A stretch of DNA of 64,000 nt from Diphasiastrum complanatum (GCA_029204225.1 CM055110.1:48857201-48921200); one strand, 5' to 3'. Shown: positions 48,290 through 59,824, numbered from the stretch's first letter. Made by a program: numbers and translations. The notes: generated by a model not told the origin, from the sequence alone.

Positions 48290-49814
48290 TCATGTGAAAG
48301 CGAAATGATCTGGGTGGCCTCATGAGGAAGAATACACCGCCGAAGAATTCTGTTTGGTCCTCTTCGGTATAACTGGCCGGCAATCAGCTAATGAGGTCTA
48401 GCCTTCAAGATCAATTTTCGTTGTTCTGCCTTTGGTAGTGATTTGTCTGATTGGCCCCGCATTAGATATTCAACAATGTTGGCGGCCCATTCTGGTACTG
48501 TGTTCCCTTGCGAACTACTATCCGAAAATCAAATTCCAACAACAGAAGTAGCCATGTGGTGATTCTCCCGGTGTTGCAAGTTTAATTAATGAGATAGAGC
48601 AAGGGTTGATGGTCCGTATAAAAAGCAAAATGTGTGGCCATCAGGTAATGTCAAAATTTCTTAATCGCATAAATCATTGTCAGTGCTTCCCGCTCTGTGG
48701 TTGAATAATTCATTTCGGTATCACTGAGCTGTCGGCTTGCAGATTGGATTGGAAAATCCTTTGTGTGTTCACCTGGCTGGGTTAAGACTGCTCCAACTGC
48801 ATACTTCGATGCGTCCGTATGCACGTGAAACTCAATGGACCAATTGGGTGGGCGTAAGATTGGTGCTGAAACCAATGCATCCTTAAGCTTTTAGAAAGCC
48901 TTTAGGGCTTCCTCGTTCCAATGTGGATCCATTGTGATTTTGTAAATTGGTCGGGCTAACTCCGCAAAATCAAGAATGAAGATCCTATAATAGTTAGCAT
49001 GACCCATGAAGATATAGACTTCGCGGATCGTCCCCGGTGATGATAGATCAATAATGATCCCGATCTTTGATAGATCTGTGGCAATCCCATGTCTTGACAC
49101 TATATGGCCGAGAATCAAGCCATGTGTTACCCAGAATTGACATTTTATTGGATTCAGGGAGATCTGGTAGTTGCGGCATTTTTGTAACACCTTCTCCAAG
49201 TTGGATAAGTGTTCTGAGTCTGGTCCATGCACTCACAGATCGTCCAAGAAAATTTCCAAATTTTTTTGCAGATAATCTTTGAATGCCGCCTGCATGAGTC
49301 GTTGGAAGGTGTTTGGGGCATTGCAAAGTCCGAATGACATCACTTTAGAGGCATAGGCTCCCCCTTCCGTGGCAAATGTTGTCTTGTGATGGTCCTGGGG
49401 GGCTATCTTCACCTGGTTGTAGCTGCTGAAGCCGTCTAGAAAACTGTAGGCCTCGGCGCCGACTACTCTACCGAGGACACTTTCTGTAAATGGTAAAGGA
49501 AAATGATTTTTTTTGGTGACTGCATTTAGCGCCTCCAGATTCACACAAATCCGCATTTTTCCGTTCTTCTTGGGTACTATAACTATCGGTGATACCCATT
49601 TCGTGTGCTCGATTTCATAGATGAAATCTGCATCCATCAGCTTCTGCAACTCCTGCTTAATTAGCTCAGTATAATTCGGGTTGCAGTGGTAATAACGGCT
49701 TACCTTGGGGACTGCTCCGTCCACCAAGGGTATGGTGTGTTGGACTACTGTTGGTGGAATGCCCTTCAGGTCACTATAACTCCAAGCAAAACAGTCTTTA
49801 TATTCCACCAGCAA
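48290..49814 (-). pseudogene. Reverse transcriptase and RNase H of gypsy C
   Basis: RT: starts near 49814 (LVEYKDCFAWSYSDLKGIP), then VSPIVIVPKKNGKMRICV, SFLDGFSSYNQVKIAPQD, MSFGLCNAPNTFQRLM and the catalytic FLDD. A TGA follows one residue after the box (49233), where related elements have Cys. A TAA at about 48890 comes after EALKAF and a TGA at about 48650 after AIKKF. RNase H shows HTDASKYAVGAVL and YTDHQPLLYL. The last two stops fit single C-to-T changes. Confidence 0.88.
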
Positions 49815-50048
49815 CGATCGTAGTCTCTTGAACTGTGTGGGTGTTAACTACTCTCTCACATGCACTATCTTTTCTTCTTCACCTGGCTTGGCAAGATTCA
49901 TTGGCTGTGTTCGCGCAGGTCCCTCAAAGACTTGTTCCGTTGGTGCCTAACTTTGATCAGGTTCTCTCTGGGCTTGCGACATCATGATTACCACATCGTC
50001 CAAGGTGTAATTCTTGAAAGTCTCAGGCATCTCGTGAACTGGCGCTCA

Positions 50049-51498
50049 TCAAGATTCCTCTTTTAGCATATTGATCTTAGCTCGACCGGTCATTTTTTGA
50101 TTTTTTGTCACCTGTGTAGAAGATGACTCTGTATCTGAGTCTATCTTGATTGACTTCAAGGAATCCAACACTTTCTTTTTACCCTTTTTTGTCATTTTGG
50201 TGGATTCATCCTTGTTGTCTTTCACCGGGACTACCGTGACATTCACCTCATGGTTGCAAATATCAACATCCACTGTAGCTATCGCCTCTTCGAATAGATC
50301 ACTCCATTGGATCACCTGGTTGTAGCGTTGCTTCAACTGATTCTTCTTATTCGCAGGTGTCTTGGGTGGATCGATCCTAAAGACTTTCGCCATAGCAGAC
50401 TTTTGTGGTGGTTGAGCTGGTACTTTCTTGGTTTCGTAACGATCTGGGTCCATGTGATGTAGGACATGTTCATCAGTCAGCTCAATCTCCTTATTATAAG
50501 TTAGAGCATGTTGCCAGGGGACTAGATCATCGGCCACTGGGTTCAGCTTTGGGTGCAATAGGTTTCACTGCCCATGTGGTTGGATCAACCTTTACAGCCC
50601 GTTCTTTGTTCTCGAAGGTGAGTTTTCCCGTACTCCAGTTGTGTACTACTTGCGCAGTCCTCAACCATGGTCTTCTCAGTAAAACACGGTATGCAGATGG
50701 AGATTCAAGTATATCCATGACTACAAAAGTAATCACAAACTGCATGCCTACTATCTTTACAGGGATATCGGTAACTACACCTTTTGGTTTCACACATGAT
50801 TGATCTGCCAGCTTGATGGCGAATCTTGCTGGCTTCAACCCTTGCAAACCCCATTTTTCATATAAAGTAGTGGAGATCAGATTGACACCCGATCCTCCAT
50901 CTACCACTGCTGCCTCGTCCTCGTATCTCTTGTGTTTGATGGGCAAAGTGATGTTGTGTTCCTCACTTTCCCATGCTGCTCCGATGTGGAGGACATTACT
51001 TGTTTCTTCATAGCCCGTACAATATATGGGCTCAGGCGCTACTGGTTCCTCATCCACTTTGGCCCATTCAGCTAGAAGGCTTTTCGCTTGTGGTGCAATC
51101 CGCAGTAGTTCTCCGAGTGGTAAACTAACACGGCTTGAGAATAAAAGTGTGAGCCTTTTAGTGCGTGGTTCCTCAGGCTCCACCATGTGAAAAGGTGGTT
51201 CATGTTGGTGCAACCGATCATTTTGATCAGTGCGCCGTGGTGAGCCCGCTTCCGGTTCCCGTTCGACGCCAACTGGAGACTCCGTGGGATTAGCTCTTTC
51301 TTGCTCTTTTTCCTCCGCTTGTGCTTTCTGTACCCAATGTCTTATTTTCTGGTACTGCCTTCTTTCTTCCCACAAATTGGGATATGGCGCCGAAGTTGAG
51401 GGTTGGTCGTTAGTGACCGATGGTGGTGGTGAGGGAGCCACTTCCTTCCTCTTTTGCGCTCGCATAACAGCTAACACATGAGTGTGGTACACTAACAT
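50049..51498 (-). pseudogene. Protease and linker of gypsy C
   Basis: 51498-50527: starts MLVYHTHVLAVMRAQKRKE, Pro/Glu-rich, then the protease with VDGGSGVNLIS (aspartic protease flap region, with Asp-Gly-Gly in place of Asp-Ser/Thr-Gly) and the AYRVLLRRPWL block typical of plant gypsy proteases. 50558-50049 follows in another frame: a Lys/Glu-rich linker (KMTKKGKKKVLDSLK) ahead of RT. The change of frame is either damage or a programmed shift. Confidence 0.75.
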
Positions 51499-52058
51499 TC
51501 ATCGTGATTTGGGTGAAGGAAAGGGATGGAATGGAAAACCTTAACTAGCATAACCAAAAAACATGGGAAATGAAAATAACAAGCAATCACAACAATAGCA
51601 TAAGCAAGATTGATTAGCAAAAGAGGATGCTTGAGCTCTCAAAATGGTAGAGTCTCCTCCTCTCTATTAAGCATGGAAATAGTGTACAAATGGTGCCTTT
51701 TTATAAAATGGAGAAGGCCCTTGCCCCTCAATCCTATTGGCTAATATTCACATTGATCCTATCCATTCATCTTGGACCCAACTTGATCCAAGGGTCCACA
51801 ATAAGTACATTGGAAATCACAAGATTCATGTGAGTCCAAAATTGGACCCAACTCTAAAAAGTAAACTCTAACTTTAGAATTGACTTTGGGCCTCAAGTTT
51901 TATTTTAATTACAAAGAGCCCAAGTCTATTATTTTATTTACAACTTCACTTGCGTGCTCATTGGGCCATGGGCTTATACACGCAAGATGCCATGCCCTCG
52001 CAACACATTTTATTGGATGATTTTATTAATTTACACTTTGTTGGGAATACCCCCAACA
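51485..52058 (-). mobile_element. 5' LTR of gypsy C (inverted partner of 38964-39560)
   Basis: On the - strand it starts TGTTGGGGGTATTCCCAACA at 52058. It has TTTATAAAAAGG near 51705 and shares almost all its sequence with the + LTR at 38964. It begins 16 bases from the ATG of the histone-like ORF, so it separates that ORF from its own upstream sequence. Confidence 0.85.
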
Positions 52059-52074
52059 CACATAATACACTTCT

Positions 52075-52722
52075 ATGGATAGGAGAAAGCAGACAGGGAG
52101 AGACTTCTTCTATGCTGGCTCGTCCTCAGCTCCTACGGTTGCCATTACACCTCCCGCTAGACCTAGAACACGCAACCGCAGCAGGTGGCTCTCTGAAATA
52201 CGTAAGTATCAGAGATCAACATCTTTGTTGATTCCCAGAGCTCCTTTCTACCGTGTTGTCCGAAACATAACTAGAAATGATCTCGGACAGGTGGTTAGAT
52301 TCACACCCAGTGCTCTTTAGTGCCTTCAGGAAGCTGCTAAAGATTATATGAGCCTTTTTTTTGAAGATTCATTTTTGCTTGCAATTCATTCCAAGAAAGT
52401 CACCATAATGCCCAAGGACTTTCAGCTACTGATGAGAATGAGGGACATGTTTTGCAAGTTACACGTATCTCAGCCTGCTGCTCCCAGACCAACTCCTCTA
52501 GATAGGACTAATCTTCCTACCAAGCGTCCTAGGAAGCAGTCAGCCCCCAAGAGAGCTCCAAAGAAAGTAAGGAGGGTAGACACCACAGAATCTGTGAAGC
52601 CTAACCCAGAACCAATTGTAGATAACGCTGCTCTTGATAATATTGTAAATATAGCTACATCTATTTTGGATACCCCTGTTATTCCTGTAGATACTGATGA
52701 TCCTAGGATAAGATGTCCTTGA
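52075..52722 (+). pseudogene. Histone H3-like (CENH3-like) ORF with C-terminal extension, one in-frame stop
   Basis: ATG 52075 (MDRRKQTGRDFF, recalling the H3 tail KQTAR). The histone fold follows: alpha-N LSEIRKYQRSTSLLIPRAPF, alpha-1 YRVVRNIT, loop 1, alpha-2 [15 protein letters not shown] ... LAIHSKK, loop 2 [15 protein letters not shown]. By direct count loop 1 (RNDLGQVVRF) is one residue longer than in canonical H3, a CENH3 hallmark. The N-tail is short. After the fold there is no usual H3 end but about 85 extra residues: basic and Pro-rich ([16 protein letters not shown]), then acidic/hydrophobic to TGA 52720. A single TAG (52318-52320) falls at the loop 1/alpha-2 junction and the frame continues unchanged past it. 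No intron. It lies antisense between the two halves of a transposase. Confidence 0.85.
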
Positions 52723-53737
52723 GAATGTCCATGATAATATATCACGATCCTCCTTCAGCACCTATACAAAGAATTAATCAGACTTAGTTTACAATGAATT
52801 AATACTATTCAATGAATGTAATGTAATAATGAGGCTAGTTACCTGAAACGCTGCCAACCACCATATATCATTTTCTGACTGGACACTGAATTTGAAATCT
52901 TCTTGGTACTCTGTTTGTGATAGAGCACCATTCATGAGAGTTATACTAACCCTCTCCATCTTCTGCCCTTTCACAATTTCTGACTCATCTAACTTAAGTA
53001 CTATGATTATATTGCCATTCACCTTTTCATAGGTTATATCATAGAATGTGACGATGTATCTTAGCAAGTAATTGAGATCAACAAATAAGTTGTTTGATGA
53101 ATTATAGAATATCGATCTCCCATCAGTTTCATACACCTCCTCAATATGAAATGGAGTTCCAGTGATCTTATGCATACCTATGTTTAATGTATCCCTCTCT
53201 TTCTTCAAGTGATATGTCCTAGGGATTGGGACTTTTCTAATTTGAACTTGCTTAAAAGCTTCTCTAATTAGTTTAAATATTGTTGCATATGCTTCCCTGT
53301 TAATACCTACAAAATCACAAGCACCCTGAACTATAGTCTTATCTAAAAAAATTTGAATGTCCACCATCAAAGACTCTGTTATTTTACACTTTACATTTGA
53401 GCTCCTATTGTTCATCATGATACGCTCAGTGGATTTGCCTGTCAATATTGTGCCCAATGACATTCTTAGTGAAGCATTGTCTTTAATATTCCGAAGAGCT
53501 ACTAATGCAGATCTATAAAAAAAACAGATAGTTAACATAATATCACCATAGCTGAAATTAAATCCAAATGTCAATGAAAAACTTACATTATTGAAGAGAA
53601 TGTGGGATGTGTCAAAGTGCTTGGATCTTGTGGATATAATGTTCCATCTATCCACAAAATCCAGGTTTTTTTTTCCCTTATGCCCTGTAACGAGAACGAT
53701 CCTCAACAGATATTTGACTTCCTTTGCCTCCTCTTCT
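52690..53737 (-). pseudogene. N-terminal half of the DDE-like transposase (exons A-C)
   Basis: Exons: A 53737-53587, B 53512-52843, C 52761 to about 52690. Introns have GT-AG ends (GTAAGT at 53586, TTTTATAG before 53512; GTAACT at 52842, TTGTATAG before 52761) and phases join. Exon A reads GIREKKTWILWIDGTLYPQD after an early stop. Exon B is open throughout and holds VLKLDESEIVKGQKMERVSI, probably the first catalytic Asp, and QSENDIWWLAAFQ. Exon C continues [21 protein letters not shown]. Homology stops where the antisense histone ORF begins. The next expected part (GDLKTL, CxxC, final Glu) is found 10 kb away at 42.6-41.5 kb on the same strand. No start codon or nuclear signal identified. Confidence 0.65.
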
Positions 53738-56700
53738 CTGCAAAGGTGCCAAATCAATAGAGATATCCACATGTAGATGATATAATGTCATCATAAAAAA
53801 AACAATAGAGTAATCAGTTGCATCAAAGTACTATGACCAGATTCTATGAAAAAAAACAAAATACTCATCTTTGATTATATTATATACTCTGTACGATCAA
53901 TCCAATCTCCATGCTTGTATGCTTGATTCAAATTTGGAAATGCCGCTCATTTTTTCATTCCAATAGGTAGTTGGCGCTCATATTTCCATTCCAAGGGGTG
54001 ATGATGGCGTTCATAATTGGAGATGGCACCCATATTTCCATTCTCGTGGAAGGAATGCATATGTAAACATTTTGCAATTTTTTCTGATTCGAATTTGGGG
54101 ATGGCAGTCATATTCTAGATCCAATGAAAATATTGCCCTTTTTGTAAGTGTGGAGGGAATATTTTTGAATTTAGTCAAGTTACACTGCGAACTGTTTACA
54201 GTTCTTAATCGTGACTACAGACACTGTGGTTAGATCATTGGGAGTGGGGAGGCCTCAGGAGTGGTGGGGGCAAGCAAATAAACAATATTGTTTTTTTTTT
54301 ATTTTGATATTTTTCTATATCCTACATGGCATTCCTTAAAGGGTCTTTTTGATATTGAGAACTCCTCTAATGCATCTCACACAATATTAGGAAAGTTTGT
54401 TTTGTAATTGAGTAAGTGTAATAGCTCAATGTTGAACCAAGCTTGCACATATTTGGTTGGAACTGATTCTAGAGAAAAAAAAAAAAAAGGTAATGAAGAT
54501 AGAATTTATCTTCTTATTTGGAGCACTTAGCCGAGGTAAAAGTTTCAATAAAGGATAATCACATACACATAAATTTATTCTCCTAAGTTGAAGAGCTTTG
54601 AAGGTTTGTGTTCATCAAAAAGATTATTCCATCATAAATTCCATTAGTGTCAACTAGATTTGAAATCAATCATTTTTGCTTACTAGATTTGTACATGAGT
54701 ATGCATATTTATTCTTGTTATGCTCTAGATCCTTAAACCATGATCTCTCTTACAAATTTTGCAAGATAGAGTAACTAATTGAAAGGAGTTATCATTATTT
54801 GCGCATTAACACTACATTCCACCAATTAAAGTGGGCCTACGTGGTGACACATGATGCATGCACAACACAAGCACATTTTATCTATGATAATGAACAAGTC
54901 TTTTCCCAACAATTAAGTACTACAATCAAGATTGCCAAAATATACACAAAATGAAGCTACATTGTCTACAATAGGAATTTCCAATAAACTCTCATTTCAA
55001 TTTTTTTATGGTCAAATTTTCATCTACGTTAAAGATTAGATATAAACAAAAACTGATAACACTTTCTTACACATTGGAATATTATTTTATATCAAGAAAA
55101 CCTTACATCAAAAGTTTGCAACAATTCAAAGATATTTAGATCATCAAAATGTGCAATTGAATTTGAACAATTTAATAATGCGAAATTTAAGATAAACACA
55201 TCCAATCCCTTGACACAAGATCAATTTCATTTAGTCATCTTTTTTTAGTTTCTTGATAGAAACCTATGTGGAAATGTTATTTGTGACAACAGAAGAGCAA
55301 AACCAGAGGGAGTCATGAAGTGCAGATTCAAAAGCCTCAATTTCCTATCCCAGACGTTGCACATGCAATTATTGAAACACATACCCCTTGGGACTATGCA
55401 AGAACCATATTTCCTTGTCGATAGAAATTTGTAACGTCTTCTTTTAGTTCATTTTGATTGCTATACATTAATATATCAAATTCAACATAGCTTATTGTCA
55501 TAGAAAGGGTTTTGATTGTGGATGATTAGAAGCACGCCCCTAATAGAAAAGTGCCCAATATTCTCATCCATCACAAGGAAATACAACAAGGGTAACAACA
55601 AATTACAAGTGATCCATAAATTTAAATTTAGATCACAATAATTATGGCATAAGGTCAATTGCACTTAAATAGATCACAAAAATCATAATTTAATCTAAAT
55701 GTATTACACAAACTTTCTTATATTGCATCCCATAGAAAAGTTGTCATAATGCTCAAATTAAAAAGAAAACAATATTCAAAAAAGAATGTATTAACCCAAA
55801 TTTTGTTATATTACATTCCACAGAAAAGTTGTCATGAAGCTCAATTCACCCTTTGGAATATGATTTTAAAAGAAGTGAAGGCGAACTTGGATTGATACAT
55901 GTGGTGGTAACTCGAGTTCAAGCCTCCAATAAGTGGGGCTCATGAGTTCTTGTTTAACATTGTAAAAACAAAGGATTGCATTTAGAAGAAAAAAGACTGC
56001 TCAATTGAAAAGGCCTTGGAAGGTTGTCAAGCACAGATTTGAAGACTACCTAAAGAACACAAGTCTCGTGCTGCTCATTGCATCTAGTTGGTTTAGATAG
56101 ATTATTGAGATGCATGAACAAAGTCATCTCAAATAGAATGTCACATGAGGAAGCTCACTTGACAAGGCTGCTCGAATCCATCCTTCAAACAACCCCACCT
56201 TACAACTTCAAATTTGTAACTTGTCAAGATCATCAAAAAATGCACAAAGACCAACCTTAGCAAATATCCTCTTTGCATTTTCTATACATACAAAAAAAAC
56301 CGGTTAAAGTGGTTTCTAAGCATTATATATTCCCTGATCTAGTATTACAGGAAAGCGTGCAGCTAATTAGTCTTTGTATCTTGTTTAAAAGAGGAAAGTA
56401 ATTACAAAATCATCAGTTGATTTTGCATATTAAGAGGGCTGCCTAAATTTACTCTGCCATGAAGATCAATGTACTTCTTCAGATCTCGTGCGGTGGCAAT
56501 GCACGAAATAGGCTATTCGTGAGCATGTTTGTAAATGGTAATGTCTTCGAAGAACGTCTCATTGATTATATATATTTTTAAGTCAAATGAACTGCTGCTT
56601 TTGAGATCGTTATCAAGGCAATCCAAATCGTACATGAATGTTGCGATATAAAAAAACACTGAATGCAATCATTGCAGTCCAACTATTAAGCATGCAGATT

Positions 56701-57156
56701 CAGCCTGCGGTGAGAAGTATTATTTCTACACTAATTTCTGGATTGTGTTTGAAACCATCTTAAAACTCCTCTGGTCATTAATTGAGTATCTCATACAGCA
56801 AATGCCAGATACTTGACAACACTACAATTTTGATTTGAGTGTAAAAGGCAGGGAATACAAACCATCACACAAAATTTAAAGGTTATTTGAAAATTAATCT
56901 AGCCGCAAGGGATTCACAATTTTATGGTTCTACTCAGTTAGCTCCTGATTGAGAAAAATTTGAGAACTTGAACATTTAATAATCTCAATGTTCATTGTTC
57001 CTAACAACAACATAGAAAAGAAACTAAAAAAAACCTTCTTGTATTTCAGACCATCCGGTGCAGTTAGAAGCACTTGAACCTCTCATTTAGTAACATTCAT
57101 TAGACCCTGTACATCCCAGACTGCAAGTGAGAAGGATATAAGAGCAACCTACTTTA
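53738..57156. other. No gene recognised
   Basis: AT-rich. Between about 53930 and 54120 four or five diverged copies of a unit with GGATGGC...CTCATATTTCCATTC occur. The rest has only short frames. The expected right end of the transposon may lie here but I could not place it. Confidence 0.55.
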
Positions 57157-57159
57157 CTA

Positions 57160-57617
57160 CGTTAAAAATAACATTATAGATAGCCTAAGCAAAACCTCTA
57201 CTAGCGGTTGGAAATACGCATCATGATCGCAGTGGCCACCTCCGTTGTGCTTTTCAAGTCTTTCATAGTCTCTGCAAGGACTCAAGCTTCTGCCTCTGTT
57301 ACGGCTGAGCCCATGCCTTTTGTGGCTTCCAAAAAGCTTCCCTAAATCCATGCTGATCTTCTTGACATGCGTACTATTGCACAATCGACGATTGCAAGTA
57401 TTTTCTTCATACTGGGGACAAGTCGATTTTCTGAAGTCCGTCAGAAGAGAAAAATCCACATTAATAGGACGACCTGCATAAAAGCTTCCACCTAGAACTT
57501 GCATAGCGCACGCTTGTTCTTCCTCTCTAAATATGCGTAAACATAACCAACCATGTGATCCGCAAGATTACCACACACATTCAGGCTTTCAAGCTCTTCC
57601 ATACTTGCTCAACTAAA
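57160..57617 (-). pseudogene. Truncated U2AF35 (U2 snRNP auxiliary factor small subunit) pseudogene
   Basis: - strand. The 3' part of a U2AF35 gene, the splicing factor that reads the AG of 3' splice sites. It covers the end of the RNA-recognition domain ([14 protein letters not shown]), then [19 protein letters not shown], the second CCCH zinc finger ([21 protein letters not shown], with one spacing loss relative to the usual CX5CX3H) and an Arg/Ser remnant (RNRGRSLSP). Frameshifts occur near 57525 and 57590, and the first zinc finger and start are missing. Homology begins abruptly at 57617. No intron is visible, consistent with a retrocopy or a gene fragment carried by a transposon. Confidence 0.88.
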
Positions 57618-58286
57618 CTGATCACAGAGATGGCCGGGCTAGAAAAGTAATGTGAAGAGCTTCACAATCTGAAGATGATAAAACAGAGGAAGGGTTGATG
57701 GCTTACAAAATACTGCACTTTGTAAACACACTTTTGAAACACAGTCGTTGCATGACGATTCTAGGCACAGAACGCAGAGAACACAAACGCATGCATGCAG
57801 AATTCCACGCGGCACAGGAACAGGAATGCACAAGGAAATCCACGCGCACCACCACAACAATGAATGCATGCAGGAATACAGGAGAGAATCCACGCGCCTA
57901 CCACGGACAGAGCCAGCTTATAGAGATTTATCCCTGAAACTAATTTACCTTATTAATTCATTAAAACTATGTTTTGAACACAAGCATGTCAATTTTTTAT
58001 TGTGTCTACTATGTGCCCCTGCCTGTAAGGCAGGGCCAAAAAAACTTGATGATCGAAGTGATTAAACATCGAGAAAGCAAAGCTTGAAGATCAATGTCAT
58101 TGAGAAAGTTGGGAGACAATAGAATGCTTTTGGAGATTTTTGTCACAGACAATTCTATGGCCTTCAAGTGAGTTGTAACAATCTACATCTGATGTCAACA
58201 TCTAAAGCAGCTGGCAACTGTAGGTAATCTCAAATAAGCAACATAAAAGATAGTAACAGTTGTGTATATAGAAACACTTAATATTC
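57618..58286. other. No gene recognised
   Basis: Short frames only. It may hold the left end and the missing C-terminal part of the hAT element. Confidence 0.5.
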
Positions 58287-59246
58287 TCAGCGACTTATAT
58301 TTTGCCTAAGAATGAGCTCATACACCAGTCCAAGTGTGGACCCCTCGCTGTCAGCCATGCAGAGCACAATGTAGAGTGGTCGAAGCAGTCCTGACAATGT
58401 CTGTGCATCCCTCCACAACTGGTCTCCCCTCACCGTGGAAGAAAAGTGCTCCCCATCCTCCGTGTGCTGAAACGTACCAGCACGCCAAAGATCATTGGAA
58501 ACCATCTATAGAAGTTGTGCTCTGCACCTGATCAGACGATCGATGACCACCAGGTCGAATGCAAAGCGTGTGGGGGCTGGCTTATAGAGGTCCAAATGGC
58601 TGAACACTCGGAACATGGCAAGAACACGCCTCTTTCGGGTGACAAAAGTCACCAGGAAGAGGGCCTCGCGGACGATGGCTCTAACCCAGGGAAGTGCACC
58701 TATGTCCCCCATCAAGAGGTCTATGTCGTGCGCCCCACAGGGGGTATGGACGATGTGAGGGAACTCGGCCTCTAGCAGGACACCCATCTGAACACAGTTG
58801 GTGGCATTGTCCGTCACCACCGTAACGACATGCTGGGGGCCTATGGATAGGATGGTAGACCTAATGACGTCGTACATGAAATCTGCAGATATGACTCTCC
58901 CCCCTCTACTGCAATCCACGGCTCTCAAAAACTGTGTATCCATGCAACTGGAGACCAAGATGTTGAGGATCGGCCCTTTCCTGACATCAGTCCAGCCATC
59001 GGACATGATGCTGCATCCATATGTGGCCCAGTGGCGGCGTAGAAGCTCCATCTCTCTGGACAAGGACTCAACCCTATCTCTCAACATGTGTGTACGGACA
59101 ACCTCTGAACCAGGGACTCTCCAGCTAGGGCTGACAGACTGTGCAAGGTGGAATGCCCTTCTGAAGGGCTCAGAATCGGTGATGGCAAAAGGTAGGTTCA
59201 GCTCGTAAATCAAATTGGCCACGGCCTGTGTGGCCTCTCTGTCCAT
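58287..59246 (-). pseudogene. hAT transposase, DUF659 type, one in-frame stop
   Basis: - strand. SDGWTDVRKGPILNILV (first catalytic Asp region) and VVTVVTDNATNC (second Asp) are the DUF659 core, followed by HTPCGAHDIDLLMGDIG and RFAFDLVVIDRLIRC. A TAG at 58506 replaces what is likely a Gln codon (CAG). The same frame continues with WRAGTF, RGDQLWRDAQTLSGLLRPLY and GLVYELI to a stop at 58287. The hAT C-terminal dimerisation region with the final Glu/Trp is missing. No BED zinc finger is evident upstream of 59246. It catalyses cut-and-paste transposition when intact. Confidence 0.85.
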
Positions 59247-59583
59247 GTGCGGCTGATGCGCGCCGCGAATGGTCTACTGCACAAGGGCTCTACCTGGTGG
59301 GCGACGGGTGGTGGACCTCCAGCATGGTGCACCAACCGTGAAAGGAATGGACGATGACGTGACAGGCTGGGCACTAGTGGATGCATCGGTTGGGCGAAGC
59401 AAGTCAGATGCAAGGCAGGGCGTTGCGTGGGCGACGGGCGACTCAAGGAATCGAAGGCAGGCAGGCGAAAACAGTAGCGATGGCAGGGCGGAGGAGGGCG
59501 CAAAAGAATTTCTGATGAAATGCAAGGGGGGCGGGTAGGTATTTTAAAAAAAAAATATTGAATATTAAATAATATTTTATATT

Positions 59584-59650
59584 GAGGTACCGCGGTACCG
59601 GTATGGTCCCGCGGTACTGGGATCCGCGGTACCCAGTACCGCGGGACCTA

Positions 59651-59652
<2 letters not shown>
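59584..59652. repeat. hAT subterminal palindromes
   Basis: GGTACCGCGGTACC at 59586-59599 is a perfect palindrome. Further GTCCCGCGGTAC, CCGCGGTACC and GTACCGCGGGAC copies follow to 59650. They are likely transposase-binding sites. Confidence 0.8.

Positions 59653-59706
<54 letters not shown>
59653..59706. repeat. (AT)n microsatellite
   Basis: About 54 bases of AT followed by a short CA run, directly outside the hAT terminus. Confidence 0.95.
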
Positions 59707-59717
<11 letters not shown>

Positions 59718-59824
59718 CATGAAATTTCTGTAAAAAGCCATCTTTGTTCAAAATTGTTCGTTTCTTTGAAAAAAGTACAAATGCTCATCTGTGCACCACT
59801 TGTTTTTTTAATTTAAAAAAAAAA

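Larger units (their letters stand above)
46985..52058 (-). mobile_element. Ty3/gypsy element C (- strand), 5' LTR to integrase, lacking gag and 3' LTR
   Basis: - strand order: 5' LTR (52058 to about 51485), protease (51498-50527), linker (50558-50049), RT (49814-48891), RNase H (48890-48290), integrase (48285-47200), then about 200 bases of GATCT-rich trailer. There is no gag between LTR and protease, and the 3' LTR is missing, cut off at a copia fragment near 46980. Within RT and RNase H the frame is kept across three stops, so decay is mostly by point mutation. Confidence 0.88.
58287..59652 (-). mobile_element. hAT element, truncated at its 3' side
   Basis: The right terminus is at 59652: read from that side it begins CATAGGTCCCGCGG. 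It is followed by ATATATAT, which could be the 8-bp target site but lies in an AT repeat. The transposase reads inward on the - strand. The C-terminal dimerisation domain and the left terminus were not found. Confidence 0.65.

Noticed and set aside
53930-54120. Repeats with CTCATATTTCCATTC as the right subterminal array of the transposon
   Set aside because: The motif does not match the left array at 39.7-40.5 kb and no inverted terminus could be drawn.
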